The notes under the pieces: generated by a model
Databases searched by the model: none
What the model was told of the DNA's origin: nothing
The model's input: only the letters and a program-made list of their open reading frames with translations
In this document: piece by piece, positions 16,321-26,710 of the stretch
Numbering within the stretch: position 1 is the stretch's first letter
Layout of the letters: each line of letters opens with the position of its first letter
Source of the DNA: Xenophilus aerolatus
GTDB taxonomy: Bacteria; Pseudomonadota; Gammaproteobacteria; Burkholderiales; Burkholderiaceae_C
Direction of reading: 5' to 3'
Length of the DNA: 64,000 nt
Assembly: GCA_030418545.1 (NCBI GenBank)
Contig: QAIB01000015.1
Location: 1 to 64,000 of the forward strand
Position numbers and translations under genes: made by a program

Positions 16321-16362
16321 ATTGCACGCCCGGCGGATGGTGGCGCGCTTGCGCTGGCGCAA
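16321..16362 (-). promoter_or_regulatory. FNR-type box and -10 for the E1/E2 operon
   Basis: TTGCGCTGGCGCAA at 16349-16362 is a palindromic pair of TTGCG half-sites. On the minus strand TGCAAT at 16326-16321 sits at the class II -10 position. It is one of two boxes 66 bp apart that serve divergent units. Confidence 0.52.
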
Positions 16363-16414
16363 ATGAGCACTCGACGCGGCGAGCCGCCCCCACCCGCGCG
16401 CGCGCCCCCCGAAC

Positions 16415-16456
16415 TTGCGCTGCGTCAATCGGCAGCCGGGGGCACGGGCAAATACT
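16415..16456 (+). promoter_or_regulatory. FNR-type box and -10 for adhP
   Basis: TTGCGCTGCGTCAA at 16415-16428 reads TTGAC-N4-CGCAA on the other strand. AATACT at 16451-16456 lies at the class II -10 position. Predicted start near 16463, 68 nt before the adhP ATG. Confidence 0.6.
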
Positions 16457-16530
16457 GTGACGGTCCAGCGCCTCTTCGGAGCTCGCGCCGGGTCGGTCCC
16501 CCTGCCTGATTCCCTTCCGAGGAGCACACC

Positions 16531-17559
16531 ATGCCCACCATGAAAGCCGCTGTCGTCCGCCAGTTCGGACACCCTCTGAGCATCGAGGAAATGCCTGTGC
16601 CGGACGTCGGCCGCGGGCAGATCCTGGTCAAGGTCGCCGCCTGCGGCGTCTGCCACACCGACCTTCACGCCGCGAACGGCGACTGGCCGGTGAAACCACA
16701 GCTCCCCTTCGTTCCCGGCCACGAAGGTGTGGGGCACGTCGCAGCCGTCGGGGCCGGGGTCGAGGGCGTCCGCGAAGGCGACCGCGTCGGCGTGCCATGG
16801 CTGCACACGGCCTGCGGAGGCTGCGAACATTGCCTGACGGGCTGGGAGACGCTGTGCGACCACCAGCAGATGACCGGCTACACGGTCAACGGCAGCTATG
16901 CCGAATACGTGCTGGCCGACCCCCGCTACGTGGGCCTGCTGCCCGCACAGATCGGGTTCGTCGACATCGCTCCTATCCTCTGTGCCGGCGTGACCGTGTA
17001 CAAGGGGCTCAAGGTCCTGGAGCGCAAGGCCGGCGACTGGGTCGCGATCTCGGGCATCGGCGGCCTGGGCCATCTGGCGATCCAGTACGCGAAGGCCATG
17101 GGATACCACGTCGCGGCGATCGATGTCGATCAGGCCAAGCTGCGCCTGGCCAGGGAGATGGGCGCCGACCTGGTCATCGACGGCCGACAGGACCCGGCAG
17201 CTGAGCTGCACAGGACCGTGGGCGGGGCCCATGGCGTGCTGGTGACCGCCGTGTCGCGCCAAGCCTTCTCACAGGCGCTGGGCATGCTTCGCAAGCGCGG
17301 CATCATGTCCATGGTCGGCCTGCCTCCCGGTGATTTCGACCTTCCGATCTTCGACGTCGTCCTCAATGCGAAGACCGTGCGCGGCTCCATCGTCGGGACG
17401 CGCCAGGACCTGCGCGAGGCACTCGATTTCGCAGGCGAAGGCAAGGTTCGCGCGACTTGCTCCGAAGGCCGTCTGGAGGACATCAACGGCATCTTCGACC
17501 GGATGCGCACAGGAAACATCGACGGCCGCGTCGTGATGCGGATGGCGCAGGACGCCTGA
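16531..17559 (+). CDS. adhP: Zinc-dependent alcohol dehydrogenase, AdhP type
   Basis: Encodes 342 residues, the usual length of bacterial ethanol-active AdhP enzymes. Catalytic zinc ligands appear in CGVCHTDLHAANGDWP and FVPGHEGVG; the structural zinc site is CGGCEHCLTGWETLC. The NAD site is ISGIGGLGHLAIQYAKAMG with the G-x-G-G-L-G-H pattern, followed by AIDVD, where the acidic residue favours NAD over NADP. It interconverts primary alcohols and aldehydes and would dispose of reducing power as ethanol during oxygen limitation. CGAGGAGCACACC precedes the ATG. A second, more divergent zinc ADH lies at 9805. Confidence 0.93.
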   Translation: MPTMKAAVVRQFGHPLSIEEMPVPDVGRGQILVKVAACGVCHTDLHAANGDWPVKPQLPFVPGHEGVGHVAAVGAGVEGVREGDRVGVPWLHTACGGCEHCLTGWETLCDHQQMTGYTVNGSYAEYVLADPRYVGLLPAQIGFVDIAPILCAGVTVYKGLKVLERKAGDWVAISGIGGLGHLAIQYAKAMGYHVAAIDVDQAKLRLAREMGADLVIDGRQDPAAELHRTVGGAHGVLVTAVSRQAFSQALGMLRKRGIMSMVGLPPGDFDLPIFDVVLNAKTVRGSIVGTRQDLREALDFAGEGKVRATCSEGRLEDINGIFDRMRTGNIDGRVVMRMAQDA

Positions 17560-17620
17560 TCCTGGCGCCGTGCGCCGCAGATGCCTGCGCCTGCGAGGCA
17601 ACTGGCGCAGTGGACCGCCC

Positions 17621-17683
17621 TTGACGCAGATCAATGGTTGGTCCGGGCCCGACGTCGCGACCTGCCCGATCACCACCTATCGT
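17621..17683 (+). promoter_or_regulatory. FNR-type box before the phaC operon
   Basis: TTGACGCAGATCAA (17621-17634) is the best consensus match in the window (TTGAC-N4-ATCAA). No -10 appears at the class II distance, but TATCGT at 17678-17683 would put the start near 17689, about 62 bp from the box centre, which fits a class I activator position. Its location favours translation starting at 17725 rather than 17581. Confidence 0.6.
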
Positions 17684-17724
17684 TGCCGCTGGTCGCTCAT
17701 CCCTGTTCTTTCGTCGATCCAGCC

Positions 17725-19449
17725 ATGACGCACGGCGCCTGCCCACCGGACCTGTCGCATACCACGCCCTACGACCTGGAGGTGCGTGCCGCGCTGGCCC
17801 GGGCCACCGGCGGGCTGTCGCCAGCGGCCGCGCTGCTGGCCGCGGTCGACTGGGCGGTGCACCTGGCCGTGTCGCCGGGCAAGCGCCTGCAGCTGGCGCA
17901 ACTGGCGCTGCGCCTGCAGCGGCAGCTGGCGTACGACGCCGCGGCGCGGCTGTTTGCGCCCGGCAGCGCCGCGCCCCCGCCGCCGGATGACCGGCGCTTC
18001 GCGGCGCCCGAGTGGCAGCGGTGGCCCTTCTGCCTTTGGCAGCGAAGCTTCCTGGCGACCGAGCGCTGGTGGGACGCCGCCACCCACGACGTGTTCGGCG
18101 TGGAGAAGCACCATCAGGACCTGGTGGCCTTCGGCGCCCGCCAGTGGCTCGACATGTTCTCGCCCGGCAACCTGCCCTGGACCAACCCCCGGGTGGTGGC
18201 ACGCACGGCGCAGGAGGGCGGCGCCAACCTGTGGCGTGGCCTGTGGCATTGGGCCGAGGACCTGCATCACCTGGCCAGCGAGGCGGCGCCTGTGGGCAGC
18301 GAGGCCTACCGCGTCGGCCAGACGCTGGCCGTCACCCCGGGCAAGGTGGTGCTGCGCAATGCGCTCGTCGAACTGATCCAGTACGCGCCGGCCACGGCCA
18401 CCGTGTACCCGGAGCCGGTGCTCATCGTTCCGGCCTGGATCATGAAGTACTACATCCTCGACCTGTCCGCGCGGAACTCGCTGGTGAGGTACCTCGTCGA
18501 GCAGGGCCACACCGTGTTCTGCATCTCGTGGAAGAACCCGGGCGGCGCCGAACGCAACATGGGCATGGAGGACTACCTCACGCTTGGTCTGCACGCGGCG
18601 CTCGACGCGGTGAACGCCCTGTGCCCCAGCCGCAAGGTGCACGCCGCGGGCTACTGCCTGGGCGGCACGCTGCTGGCGATCGGCGCGGCGGCCATGGCGC
18701 GCGACGGCGACGCCCGGCTGGCGACCACCACCTACTTCGCGGCGCAGACCGACTTCTCAGAGCCGGGCGAACTGGGCCTGTTCATCGACGAGAGCCAGCT
18801 CAGCCTGCTGGAAGCGCAGATGCACGAGACCGGCTACCTCACCGCGCAGCAGATGGCCGGCGCCTTCAGCATGCTGCGCAGCTACGACCTGCTGTGGTCG
18901 CGCATGGTCGGCGAATACCTGCTGGGTGAGCGTGCGCCGCTGAACGACCTGATGGCCTGGAACGCCGACGCCACCCGCATGCCGGCGCGCATGCACTCGG
19001 AGTACCTGCGCCGCCTGTTCCTCGACGACGATCTGAGCGAGGGCCGCTTTCCGGTCGGCGGCCGTCCCGTCACGCTGGGCAGCCTGCGCCTGCCGACCTT
19101 CATGGTGGGCACGCTGACGGACCACGTGGCGCCCTGGCGCTCGGTGCACAAGCTGCACTTCCTGAGCCCGGCCGAGATCACCTTCGCGCTGACCAGCGGC
19201 GGGCACAACGCCGGGATCGTCAACCCGCCGGGGCCCGAATCGCACCGCCGCTATCGCCTGCTCACGCGTCCCGCCGACGGTCCGTACCTGGCGCCCGACG
19301 AATGGCTCGCACAGGCGCCCGAACATGCGGGTTCATGGTGGCCGGCCTGGCAGCAGTGGCTGGCGGCGCACTCCGGCGCGCGGGTGAAGCCGCCGCGCAT
19401 GGGTCCGGCCCTCGCCGATGCGCCGGGCCAGTATGTGCTGGAGAAGTGA
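17725..19449 (+). CDS. phaC: Poly(3-hydroxyalkanoate) synthase, PhaC family
   Basis: About 574 residues. The lipase-like box is GYCLGG with the nucleophile Cys near residue 311; the partner Asp is in TLTDHVAPW (near 465) and the His in SGGHNAGIVNPPG (near 494). The N-terminal domain PWTNPRV and the block SWKNPGGAERNMGMEDY are diagnostic for PHA synthases. It polymerises hydroxyacyl-CoA into storage polyester on granules. Several short PhaC-like proteins of this kind sit with pta/ackA genes in betaproteobacterial low-oxygen clusters, as here, where they may act as an electron and carbon sink. GTG of fabI follows one base after its stop, so translation is coupled. Confidence 0.9.
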   Translation: MTHGACPPDLSHTTPYDLEVRAALARATGGLSPAAALLAAVDWAVHLAVSPGKRLQLAQLALRLQRQLAYDAAARLFAPGSAAPPPPDDRRFAAPEWQRWPFCLWQRSFLATERWWDAATHDVFGVEKHHQDLVAFGARQWLDMFSPGNLPWTNPRVVARTAQEGGANLWRGLWHWAEDLHHLASEAAPVGSEAYRVGQTLAVTPGKVVLRNALVELIQYAPATATVYPEPVLIVPAWIMKYYILDLSARNSLVRYLVEQGHTVFCISWKNPGGAERNMGMEDYLTLGLHAALDAVNALCPSRKVHAAGYCLGGTLLAIGAAAMARDGDARLATTTYFAAQTDFSEPGELGLFIDESQLSLLEAQMHETGYLTAQQMAGAFSMLRSYDLLWSRMVGEYLLGERAPLNDLMAWNADATRMPARMHSEYLRRLFLDDDLSEGRFPVGGRPVTLGSLRLPTFMVGTLTDHVAPWRSVHKLHFLSPAEITFALTSGGHNAGIVNPPGPESHRRYRLLTRPADGPYLAPDEWLAQAPEHAGSWWPAWQQWLAAHSGARVKPPRMGPALADAPGQYVLEK

Positions 19450-19450
19450 C

Positions 19451-20221
19451 GTGGACCCGTATTCCCTGTCCGGCCGCAAGGGCCTGGTGATCGGCATCGC
19501 CAACGAACACAGCATCGCCTGGGGCTGCGCGCGCGCCTTTCATGCTGCGGGCGCCGAGCTCGCCGTCACCTGGTTCAACGACAAGGCGCGCCCCTACGTC
19601 GAACCGCTGGCACGGCAGCTGGACTGTCCGATCACCCTGCCGCTGGACGTGGAGCAACCCGGCCAGCTGGAGGCACTGTTCGACGCCATCACCGCGCAAT
19701 GGGGCCGGCTGGACTTCGCGCTGCACTCCATCGCTTTCGCGCCCAGGAGCGACCTGCACGGCCGCGTGGTCGATTCCTCGCGCGAGGGCTTCGCGCGGGC
19801 CATGGACATCTCCTGCCATTCCTTCGCGCGCATGGCACACCTGGCCGAACCGCTGATGAACGCTGGCGGCAGCCTGATGACCATGAGCTACGTGGGCGCG
19901 GAGGAAGTCATTCCCGACTACGGGCTCATGGGCCCGGTGAAGGCTGCACTGGAGGCCAGCACGCGGTACCTGGCGGCGGAACTGGGCCCCCGCGGCATCC
20001 GCGTCAACGCGGTGTCGCCCGGCCCGCTGGCCACGCGCGCAGCTTCGGGCATCCCGAACTTCGACGCGCTGCTCGAGGGCGCACGCCAGCGCGCACCCCT
20101 GCGGCGGCTGGTGGACATCGACGAGGTCGGTGCCCTGTGCGCCTTCCTGGCCAGCGATGCGTCGCGCGCCATCACGGGCAACACCCTGTATGTGGATGCG
20201 GGCTTCCATATCCTGGGATGA
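19451..20221 (+). CDS. fabI: FabI-like enoyl-[ACP] reductase (SDR family)
   Basis: Encodes 256 residues from a GTG directly after the phaC stop, with GGAG inside the end of phaC. The nucleotide-binding start GLVIGIANEHSIAWG is the FabI form of the Rossmann motif, and the active-site pair is in DYGLMGPVKAALEAS (Tyr and Lys seven apart, as in FabI). It ends GNTLYVDAGFHILG. FabI reduces the trans-2-enoyl-ACP bond with NADH. Because it stands inside a PHA/acetate operon it is probably a second copy, possibly acting on enoyl-CoA rather than serving bulk fatty-acid synthesis. Confidence 0.87.
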   Translation: MDPYSLSGRKGLVIGIANEHSIAWGCARAFHAAGAELAVTWFNDKARPYVEPLARQLDCPITLPLDVEQPGQLEALFDAITAQWGRLDFALHSIAFAPRSDLHGRVVDSSREGFARAMDISCHSFARMAHLAEPLMNAGGSLMTMSYVGAEEVIPDYGLMGPVKAALEASTRYLAAELGPRGIRVNAVSPGPLATRAASGIPNFDALLEGARQRAPLRRLVDIDEVGALCAFLASDASRAITGNTLYVDAGFHILG

Positions 20222-20225
20222 GCCC

Positions 20226-21677
20226 GTGCGGCCCCGCACGTCCTCGCGAGCGGTCGGCCTGCTGGGGCCGGTGCTGATGCTCGCCGGCTGCGCATCGATG
20301 GCGCCGCCGCTGGCGCTGCCCGAGCCGCCGGTGGCGGCGCAGTTTCCGCTCGCCGATGCGGCGACGGAGCCCGCGGCGGCGGCGGCCGGGCTCGCCTGGA
20401 GCGATGCCTTCCCCGACCCGCAGCTGCAGGCACTGATCGCGCTGTCGCTGGCCAACAACCGGGACCTGCGTGCCGCGGCCCTGCGGGTGCAGGAGGCGCA
20501 GGCGCAGCGCCGCATCCAGGGCGCGGAGGCCTGGCCCACGGTGGGCGCGTCGATGGACGCGCAGCGCGCGCGCGTGCCCGGCGACCTGAACGTGAGCGGC
20601 GAGCCGATCGTGAGCAGCCAATACCGTTTCGGCGTGGGCCTGGCCGACTGGGAGCTGGACTTCTGGGGTCGCGTGCGCAGCCTGGATGACGCTGCCCTGC
20701 AGAGCGAGATGGCCAGTGCCGACGCATGGCGCGCGGCCTCGCTGTCGCTCGTCGGCCAGGTGGCGCAGGGGTGGCTGGCCCTGCGGGAGCTGGACGAGCG
20801 TCTGCTGCTCGCGCGCGCGGCCATCGACAGCCGCGACGAGTCGCTGCGTATCTTCACGCGCCGTGTCGAGGTGGGGGCCACCTCCCGTCTGGATCTGGCC
20901 CAGGTGCGCGTGCTGGCAGAGCAGGCGCGTGCGCTGGGCACACAGCTGGCCCAGCAGCGGGCTCAGCAGGCGAATGTGCTGGCGCTGCTGGCGGGCGCGC
21001 CGGTGCCGACCGGGATCGCCGAGGCTCCACCGGCGCCCCGTCTGCCCGAGCGGGTGGTGTTGCCGGTCGCCACCGGCCTGCCTTCGAGCCTGCTGGCCGA
21101 CCGGCCGGACATCGCCGCGGCCGAGCACCAGCTGCGGGCGGCCAATGCCAGCATCGGTGCCGCACGCGCCGCCTTCTTCCCGCGCATCACGCTGACCGGC
21201 AGCCTGGGCACGGCCAGCGCCGAGCTGGACCACCTGTTCCACGCCGGCAGCCGTGCCTTGTCTTTCGCCCCGAGCGTGTCGCTGCCCCTCTTCACCGCGG
21301 GCCGCCTGCGCGGCAGCCTGGACGTGGCCGAGCTGCGCCGCGACATGGCAGTGGCCGCCTACGAGAAAGCCATCCAGTCCGCCTTCCGGGACGTGGCCGA
21401 TGCGCTGGGCGCCCGACGCTGGCTGGCCGACCAGCTGGTGGTGCAGCGCGCGGCCCTGGCCGCGCAGGCCGAGCGCGCGCGGCTGGCGCGGCTGCGCTAC
21501 GACGCCGGCTCGGCCACCTTCCTGGAGGTGCTGGACGCGCAGCGCGACCTGCTGGCGGCCGAGCAGCAGCGCGTGCAGACGCAGCGTGCGCTGCTGTCGT
21601 CGCAGGTGGCGCTGTACATCGCACTGGGCGGCGGATCGCGCGTGCAGTCCGTGTCGGCAGCGCTTCCACATCCCTGA
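20226..21677 (+). CDS. Outer-membrane efflux lipoprotein (NodT/OprM type)
   Basis: Encodes 483 residues from a GTG 4 bp after fabI. A signal peptide ends in the lipobox LMLAGCAS. Two copies of the outer-membrane-factor repeat are visible: QALIALSLANNRDLRAAAL in the first half and ADRPDIAAAEHQLRAANASI in the second, with the long helical segments of the tunnel domain (Ala/Gln/Arg rich). It forms the trimeric exit channel for the membrane-fusion and ABC proteins encoded next. Alternative starts within the first 15 codons are possible. Confidence 0.88.
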   Translation: MRPRTSSRAVGLLGPVLMLAGCASMAPPLALPEPPVAAQFPLADAATEPAAAAAGLAWSDAFPDPQLQALIALSLANNRDLRAAALRVQEAQAQRRIQGAEAWPTVGASMDAQRARVPGDLNVSGEPIVSSQYRFGVGLADWELDFWGRVRSLDDAALQSEMASADAWRAASLSLVGQVAQGWLALRELDERLLLARAAIDSRDESLRIFTRRVEVGATSRLDLAQVRVLAEQARALGTQLAQQRAQQANVLALLAGAPVPTGIAEAPPAPRLPERVVLPVATGLPSSLLADRPDIAAAEHQLRAANASIGAARAAFFPRITLTGSLGTASAELDHLFHAGSRALSFAPSVSLPLFTAGRLRGSLDVAELRRDMAVAAYEKAIQSAFRDVADALGARRWLADQLVVQRAALAAQAERARLARLRYDAGSATFLEVLDAQRDLLAAEQQRVQTQRALLSSQVALYIALGGGSRVQSVSAALPHP

Positions 21678-21698
21678 TCGATCCACGAGGCCGTTGCG

Positions 21699-22766
21699 AT
21701 GAACCCGAAGAAGAGATGGCTGGCCGTGCTGGCGCTGCTGGCGCTGGCCGCCGGGGGCACGGCGATGTGGCAGCGGCTGCAGCCGCAGGAGCCGGGCGAG
21801 GGCCTGGCCAGCGGCAACGGCCGCATCGAGGCCACCGAGGTCGACGTGGCCACCAAGCTGGGCGGCCGCGTGCAGGACATCCGGGCCGAAGAGGGGGCTT
21901 TCGTCCAGGCGGGTGAACTGCTCGCGACCATGCAGGTCGATGCGCTCGAGGCCCAGCGCGCGGAAGCGCAGGCCCGGCTGCAGCAGGCGCACACCAACGT
22001 GGCCGCCAGCGCCGCGCAGGTGGCGATGCGCGAGAGCGACCGCCAGGCCGCGCAGGCGGTCGTGGTGCAGCGCGACAGCGATGTCGATGCCGCCCAGCGC
22101 CGCCTGCGCCGCTCGGAGCTGCTGTCGACCGAAGGCGCGGCCTCTGTGCAGGAAACCGACGACGACCGCGCGCGGGTGCGCAACATGCAGGCGGCCGCCG
22201 GTGCCGCACGGGCGCAGGTGGCGGCCGCCCAGGCGGCCGTGGAAGCGGCCCGGGCGCAGCTGGTGGGCGCGCGATCGGCGGTCACGGCGGCGCAGGCCAC
22301 GTTGGCCCGGGTGGAGGCCGACATCGCCGACAGCCAGCTGACGGCGCCGCGCGACGGCCGCGTGCAGTTTCGCGTGGCGCAGCCGGGTGAGGTGCTGGCG
22401 GCTGGGGGCCGGGTGCTCAACCTGGTGGACCTGTCGGACGTCTACATGACCTTCTTCCTGCCCGAGACGGTGGCCGGGCGGGTGGCCTTGGGCAGCGAGG
22501 CGCGCATCGTGCTGGACGCCGCGCCGCAGTTCGTCGTCCCGGCCCGCATCTCCTTCGTGGCCGCCACCGCGCAGTTCACGCCCAAGACCGTGGAGACCGC
22601 CAGCGAGCGGCAGAAGCTCATGTTCCGTGTCAAGGCGCAGATCGACCGCGAGCTGTTGCACAGGCACCTGGCACAGGTCAAGACCGGCCTGCCGGGCGTG
22701 GCCTGGGTGCGCGTCGATCCCCAGGCGCCGTGGCCGTCGCAGCTGGCCGTGAAGTTGCCGCAGTAG
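21699..22766 (+). CDS. HlyD-family membrane-fusion protein
   Basis: Encodes 355 residues. One N-terminal anchor helix (WLAVLALLALAAGGTAMW) is followed by a biotinyl-lipoyl half (VATKLGGRVQDIRAEEGAFV), a long Ala/Gln-rich coiled-coil hairpin at about 75-200, the second lipoyl half, and a beta-barrel domain (VYMTFFLPETVAGRVALG). It bridges the inner-membrane ABC transporter and the outer-membrane channel. Closely similar YhiI/YbhG-type proteins sit beside RbbA-like ABC transporters. Co-transcribed with 12-21 bp gaps. Confidence 0.9.
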   Translation: MNPKKRWLAVLALLALAAGGTAMWQRLQPQEPGEGLASGNGRIEATEVDVATKLGGRVQDIRAEEGAFVQAGELLATMQVDALEAQRAEAQARLQQAHTNVAASAAQVAMRESDRQAAQAVVVQRDSDVDAAQRRLRRSELLSTEGAASVQETDDDRARVRNMQAAAGAARAQVAAAQAAVEAARAQLVGARSAVTAAQATLARVEADIADSQLTAPRDGRVQFRVAQPGEVLAAGGRVLNLVDLSDVYMTFFLPETVAGRVALGSEARIVLDAAPQFVVPARISFVAATAQFTPKTVETASERQKLMFRVKAQIDRELLHRHLAQVKTGLPGVAWVRVDPQAPWPSQLAVKLPQ

Positions 22767-22778
22767 CGCCTCCCTCGC

Positions 22779-25520
22779 ATGAACGCCGCCGCCTCGCCCG
22801 TCGTGCGCCTGCAGTCGCTGCAGCTGCGCTATGGCCGCACCGAGGCCCTGCGCGGCGTCGCACTGGAGGTGCCCGCCGGTCGGATGGTCGGGCTGATCGG
22901 GCCCGACGGCGTGGGCAAGTCGAGCCTGCTGTCGTTGGTGGCGGGGGCACGCCGCGTCCAGCAGGGGCGGGTCGAGGTGCTCGGCGGCGACATGGCGGAC
23001 CGGCGCCACCGGCAGGCCGTGTGCCCGCGCATCGCCTACATGCCGCAGGGCCTGGGCAGGAATCTCTACCCCACCTTGTCGGTGGAAGAGAACCTGCAGT
23101 TCTTCGCCCGCCTGTTCGGCCACGGCGCGGCCGAGCGGCGCCGGCGCATCGACGCGCTCACCCGCAGCACCGGGCTGTCGCCCTTCCTGGCGCGGCCGGC
23201 GGGCAAGCTGTCGGGCGGCATGAAGCAGAAGCTGGGCCTGTGCTGCGCGCTCGTCCACGACCCCGACCTGCTGATCCTCGACGAGCCCACCACCGGCGTG
23301 GACCCCCTGGCGCGGGCCCAGTTCTGGGACCTGATCGACCGCATCCGCGCGCAGCGTCCCTCGATGAGCGTGATGGTGTCCACCGCGTACATGGACGAGG
23401 CCCGGCGCTTCGAATGGCTGGTGGCGATGGACGAGGGCCAGGTGCTGGCCACCGGTACGCCCGCCGAGCTCCTGGCGCGCACCGGCAGTGCGCAGCTGGA
23501 GCAGGCTTTCATCCACCTGCTGCCCGAGGCCAAGCGGCGCGGCTGGGCACCGGTCGAGATCGCGCCGCTGGCGACGGCGGACCAGGACATCGCCATCGAG
23601 GCCCGCGACCTGACCGTGCGCTTCGGCGACTTCACCGCGGTGGATCACGTCAGCTTCCGCATCCGGCGCGGCGAGATCTTCGGCTTCCTGGGCAGCAACG
23701 GCTGCGGGAAGTCCACCACGATGAAGATGCTCACCGGACTGCTGCCCGCGACCGAAGGCCAGGCCTGGCTCTTCGGCCGCCCGGTGGACCCCCGCGACCT
23801 CGACACCCGCCGCCGCGTGGGCTACATGTCGCAGGCCTTCTCGCTCTACGGCGAGCTGACCGTGCTGCAGAACCTGCAACTGCATGCACGACTGTTCCAT
23901 CTGCCGGTGGCGGAGCAGCCGGCGCGCGTGCGCGAGATGCTGGAGCGCTTCGGCCTGGCCGAAGCGCAGCACCGGCTGCCGGAGAACCTGCCGCTGGGCA
24001 TGCGCCAGCGCCTGTCGCTGGCCGTGGCCATGGTGCATCGGCCCGAGCTGCTGATCCTGGACGAGCCGACCTCGGGCGTCGACCCGATCGCGCGCGACGG
24101 CTTCTGGCGGCTTCTGGCGGAACTGTCGCGGCGCGACCGCGTGACCATCTTCGTCTCCACCCACTTCATGAACGAGGCCGAGCGCTGCGACCGCATGTCG
24201 ATGATGCATGCCGGTCGCGTGCTCGACAGCGACCGCCCGGCGGCGCTGGTGCAAAAGCGCGGGGCCGCTTCGCTGGAGGAGGCCTTCATCGGCTACCTGG
24301 TGGAGGCAGGCGCAGGCACGACCCGCGATGCCGATGCGCCGGCCTCGGCGGGGCCCGCTCCGGCGCACGAGCTCCCTCCTGCGCCGACGCGGCACCGTCC
24401 GTTCAGCCTGCAGCGCCTGTCGAGCTACCTGTGGCGCGAGGCGCTGGAGCTGCAGCGCGACCCGGTGCGCGCCACGCTCGCGCTGGCCGGCTCGATGGTG
24501 CTCATGTTCGTGATGGGCTTCGGCCTCAGCATGGACGTGGAAAGCCTGCGCTACGCCGTGCTGGATCGCGACCAGAGCACGCTCAGCCAGAACTACGCGC
24601 TCAACCTCGCGGGCTCCCGGTACTTCGCGCAGCGGCCGCCGATCGCCGGCTACGACGACCTGGACCGCCGCATGCGCAGCGGCGAGCTGGCGCTGGCGCT
24701 CGAGATTCCTCCGGGCTTCGGCCGCGACCTGCTGCGCGGGCGGCAGGTGCAGGTCGGCGCCTGGATCGACGGCGCGATGCCGCAGCGCGCGGAAACCGTG
24801 CAGGGCTACGTGCAGGGCATCCACCAGCAGTGGCTGTCCGGGCAGGCCGGTGAGCGCGGCCTGGCCGGTGCCGCCGCCGTCACGGTGGAGACGCGCTTTC
24901 GGTACAACCCCGACGTGCGGAGCCTGCCCGCCATGGTGCCGGCCGTGATCCCGATGCTGCTGCTGATGCTGCCGGCCATGCTCACGGCGCTGGCGGTGGT
25001 GCGGGAGAAGGAGCTGGGTTCCATCGTCAACCTGTATGTCACGCCGGTCACGCGCACCGAGTTCCTGCTGGGCAAGCAACTGCCCTACGTGTTGCTGGCG
25101 ATGTTCAACTTCGCGTTGATGTGCGCGCTGGCCGTCACCGCCTTCGGCGTGCCGATGACGGGCAGCTTCGCCGCCCTGGCGCTGGCGGCGCTGCTGTTAT
25201 GCATGGCTTCCACCGGCATGGGGCTGCTGGCCTCGGCGGTCACGCGCAGCCAGATCGCGGCCATGTTCTTCGCCATGATCGGCACCATCATCCCGGCCCA
25301 GCAGTTCGCCGGGCTGACCGACCCGGTCTCCTCGCTGGAGGGCGCCGGCCGCTGGATCGGGGAGATCTATCCGGCCACCCACATGTTCGTCATCAGCCGC
25401 GGTGTCTTCAGCAAGGCGCTGGGCCTGGCCGAGCTGCACCGGGCGCTGCTGCCGCTGGCCGCCTCGGTGCCGGTGATCCTGGGCATCGCCATCCTGCTGC
25501 TGAGGAAGCAGGACCGATGA
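22779..25520 (+). CDS. ABC transporter, two ATPase domains fused to a permease (RbbA/YhiH-like)
   Basis: Encodes 913 residues. ATPase domain 1 has Walker [10 protein letters not shown] near residue 47, signature [10 protein letters not shown] and Walker [14 protein letters not shown]; ATPase domain 2 has GSNGCGKST near 306, the altered signature [10 protein letters not shown] and [13 protein letters not shown]. From about 555 an ABC-2 permease follows with one early helix, a large periplasmic loop and five C-terminal helices. The order NBD-NBD-TMD matches RbbA-type exporters. With the separate permease at 25517 it would form the inner-membrane pump of a tripartite export system. The substrate is unknown. 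Confidence 0.9.
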   Translation: MNAAASPVVRLQSLQLRYGRTEALRGVALEVPAGRMVGLIGPDGVGKSSLLSLVAGARRVQQGRVEVLGGDMADRRHRQAVCPRIAYMPQGLGRNLYPTLSVEENLQFFARLFGHGAAERRRRIDALTRSTGLSPFLARPAGKLSGGMKQKLGLCCALVHDPDLLILDEPTTGVDPLARAQFWDLIDRIRAQRPSMSVMVSTAYMDEARRFEWLVAMDEGQVLATGTPAELLARTGSAQLEQAFIHLLPEAKRRGWAPVEIAPLATADQDIAIEARDLTVRFGDFTAVDHVSFRIRRGEIFGFLGSNGCGKSTTMKMLTGLLPATEGQAWLFGRPVDPRDLDTRRRVGYMSQAFSLYGELTVLQNLQLHARLFHLPVAEQPARVREMLERFGLAEAQHRLPENLPLGMRQRLSLAVAMVHRPELLILDEPTSGVDPIARDGFWRLLAELSRRDRVTIFVSTHFMNEAERCDRMSMMHAGRVLDSDRPAALVQKRGAASLEEAFIGYLVEAGAGTTRDADAPASAGPAPAHELPPAPTRHRPFSLQRLSSYLWREALELQRDPVRATLALAGSMVLMFVMGFGLSMDVESLRYAVLDRDQSTLSQNYALNLAGSRYFAQRPPIAGYDDLDRRMRSGELALALEIPPGFGRDLLRGRQVQVGAWIDGAMPQRAETVQGYVQGIHQQWLSGQAGERGLAGAAAVTVETRFRYNPDVRSLPAMVPAVIPMLLLMLPAMLTALAVVREKELGSIVNLYVTPVTRTEFLLGKQLPYVLLAMFNFALMCALAVTAFGVPMTGSFAALALAALLLCMASTGMGLLASAVTRSQIAAMFFAMIGTIIPAQQFAGLTDPVSSLEGAGRWIGEIYPATHMFVISRGVFSKALGLAELHRALLPLAASVPVILGIAILLLRKQDR

Positions 25521-26656
25521 GGCACGTCTGGCGCCGACATCTCGCCAACGTCCTGCGCCTGGGCGTCAAGGAGCTGTGGAGCCTCTGGCGCGACCCGGTG
25601 ATGCTGGTGCTGATCGTCTACACCTTCACGGCCTCGGTCTACACCGCGGCCCGCGCCTTGCCCGAGACGCTGCACAACGCACCCATCGCCATCGTCGACG
25701 AAGACGCTTCGCCGCTGTCCGCGCGCATCGCCTCGGCCTTCTACCCGCCGCACTTCACGCGCCCGGCGATGGTCTCGCTGCCGGAGGTGGACCCGGCGAT
25801 GGACGCCGGCCGCACCACCTTCGTGCTGGTCGTGCCGCCGGGCTTCCAGCGCGACGTGCTCGCCGGCCGCGCACCCGCAATGCAGCTGAACGTGGATGCC
25901 ACGCGCATGAACCAGGCCTTCTCGGGAAGCGGCTACGTGCAGCAGATCGTGCTGGCCGAGGTCAACGAGTTCGTGCAGCGCTACCGCGGCAGCGCCCCGC
26001 AGCCGGTGGAACTGGCCTTGCGGGCTCGCTTCAACCCCGCCCTGGAGAAGGCCTGGTTCGGCGCGCTGATGCAGATCATCAACAACGTGACGCTGCTCTC
26101 GCTCATCCTCACGGGTGCCGCGCTCATCCGCGAGCGCGAGCACGGGACGCTGGAGCACCTGCTGGTGATGCCCGTGACCCCCACCGAGATCATGCTGGCC
26201 AAGGTCTGGTCGATGGGCATGGTGGTGCTGCTGGCGGCCGGCACCTCGCTCGCGCTGGTGGTGCAGGGCGTCATGGGCGTGCCCATCGGCGGCTCGGTGC
26301 CGCTGTTCCTCGCCGGTGCCGCGCTGGCGCTGTTCGCCACCACGGCCATGGGCATCTTCCTGGCGACCGTGGCGCGCGACATGCCGCAATTCGGCATGCT
26401 GATGGTGCTGACCATCCTGCCGCTGCAGATGCTCTCGGGCGCGCTGACGCCCCGGGAAAGCATGCCCGCCCTGGTGCAGACCGTCATGCTCGCGGCGCCC
26501 ACCACCCACTTCGTGGAGCTGGGCCAGGCCATCCTCTATCGCGGTGCCGGCCTGGAGGTGGTCTGGAAGCCCTTCGTCTGGCTGCTGGCGATCGGCAGCG
26601 TGCTCTTCGCGGTATCGCTGGCGCGCTTTCGCAGGACCATCGGCCAGATGGCCTGA
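25517..26656 (+). CDS. ABC-2 type permease (YhhJ/YbhR-like)
   Basis: Encodes 379 residues. The ATG overlaps the stop of the preceding gene (ATGA). One N-terminal helix ([15 protein letters not shown]), a periplasmic domain of about 150 residues and five C-terminal helices give the usual ABC-2 topology; the conserved block [20 protein letters not shown] is present. It pairs with the fused ATPase-permease as the second membrane subunit. Last gene of the export quartet; 54 bp separate it from the phosphotransacetylase gene. Confidence 0.9.
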   Translation: MRHVWRRHLANVLRLGVKELWSLWRDPVMLVLIVYTFTASVYTAARALPETLHNAPIAIVDEDASPLSARIASAFYPPHFTRPAMVSLPEVDPAMDAGRTTFVLVVPPGFQRDVLAGRAPAMQLNVDATRMNQAFSGSGYVQQIVLAEVNEFVQRYRGSAPQPVELALRARFNPALEKAWFGALMQIINNVTLLSLILTGAALIREREHGTLEHLLVMPVTPTEIMLAKVWSMGMVVLLAAGTSLALVVQGVMGVPIGGSVPLFLAGAALALFATTAMGIFLATVARDMPQFGMLMVLTILPLQMLSGALTPRESMPALVQTVMLAAPTTHFVELGQAILYRGAGLEVVWKPFVWLLAIGSVLFAVSLARFRRTIGQMA

Positions 26657-26710
26657 ACCGCCGCAGCCCTGCGACACTCCCCTCACCATCCGACCCAGGA
26701 GATCCAGCCG

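Noticed and set aside
20172-25079. Minus-strand open frame of over 1600 codons opposite the efflux and ABC genes
   Set aside because: It is a shadow of the GC-rich plus-strand genes: His/Arg/Ala/Gly-rich, no recognisable domain, and all known motifs are on the plus strand.
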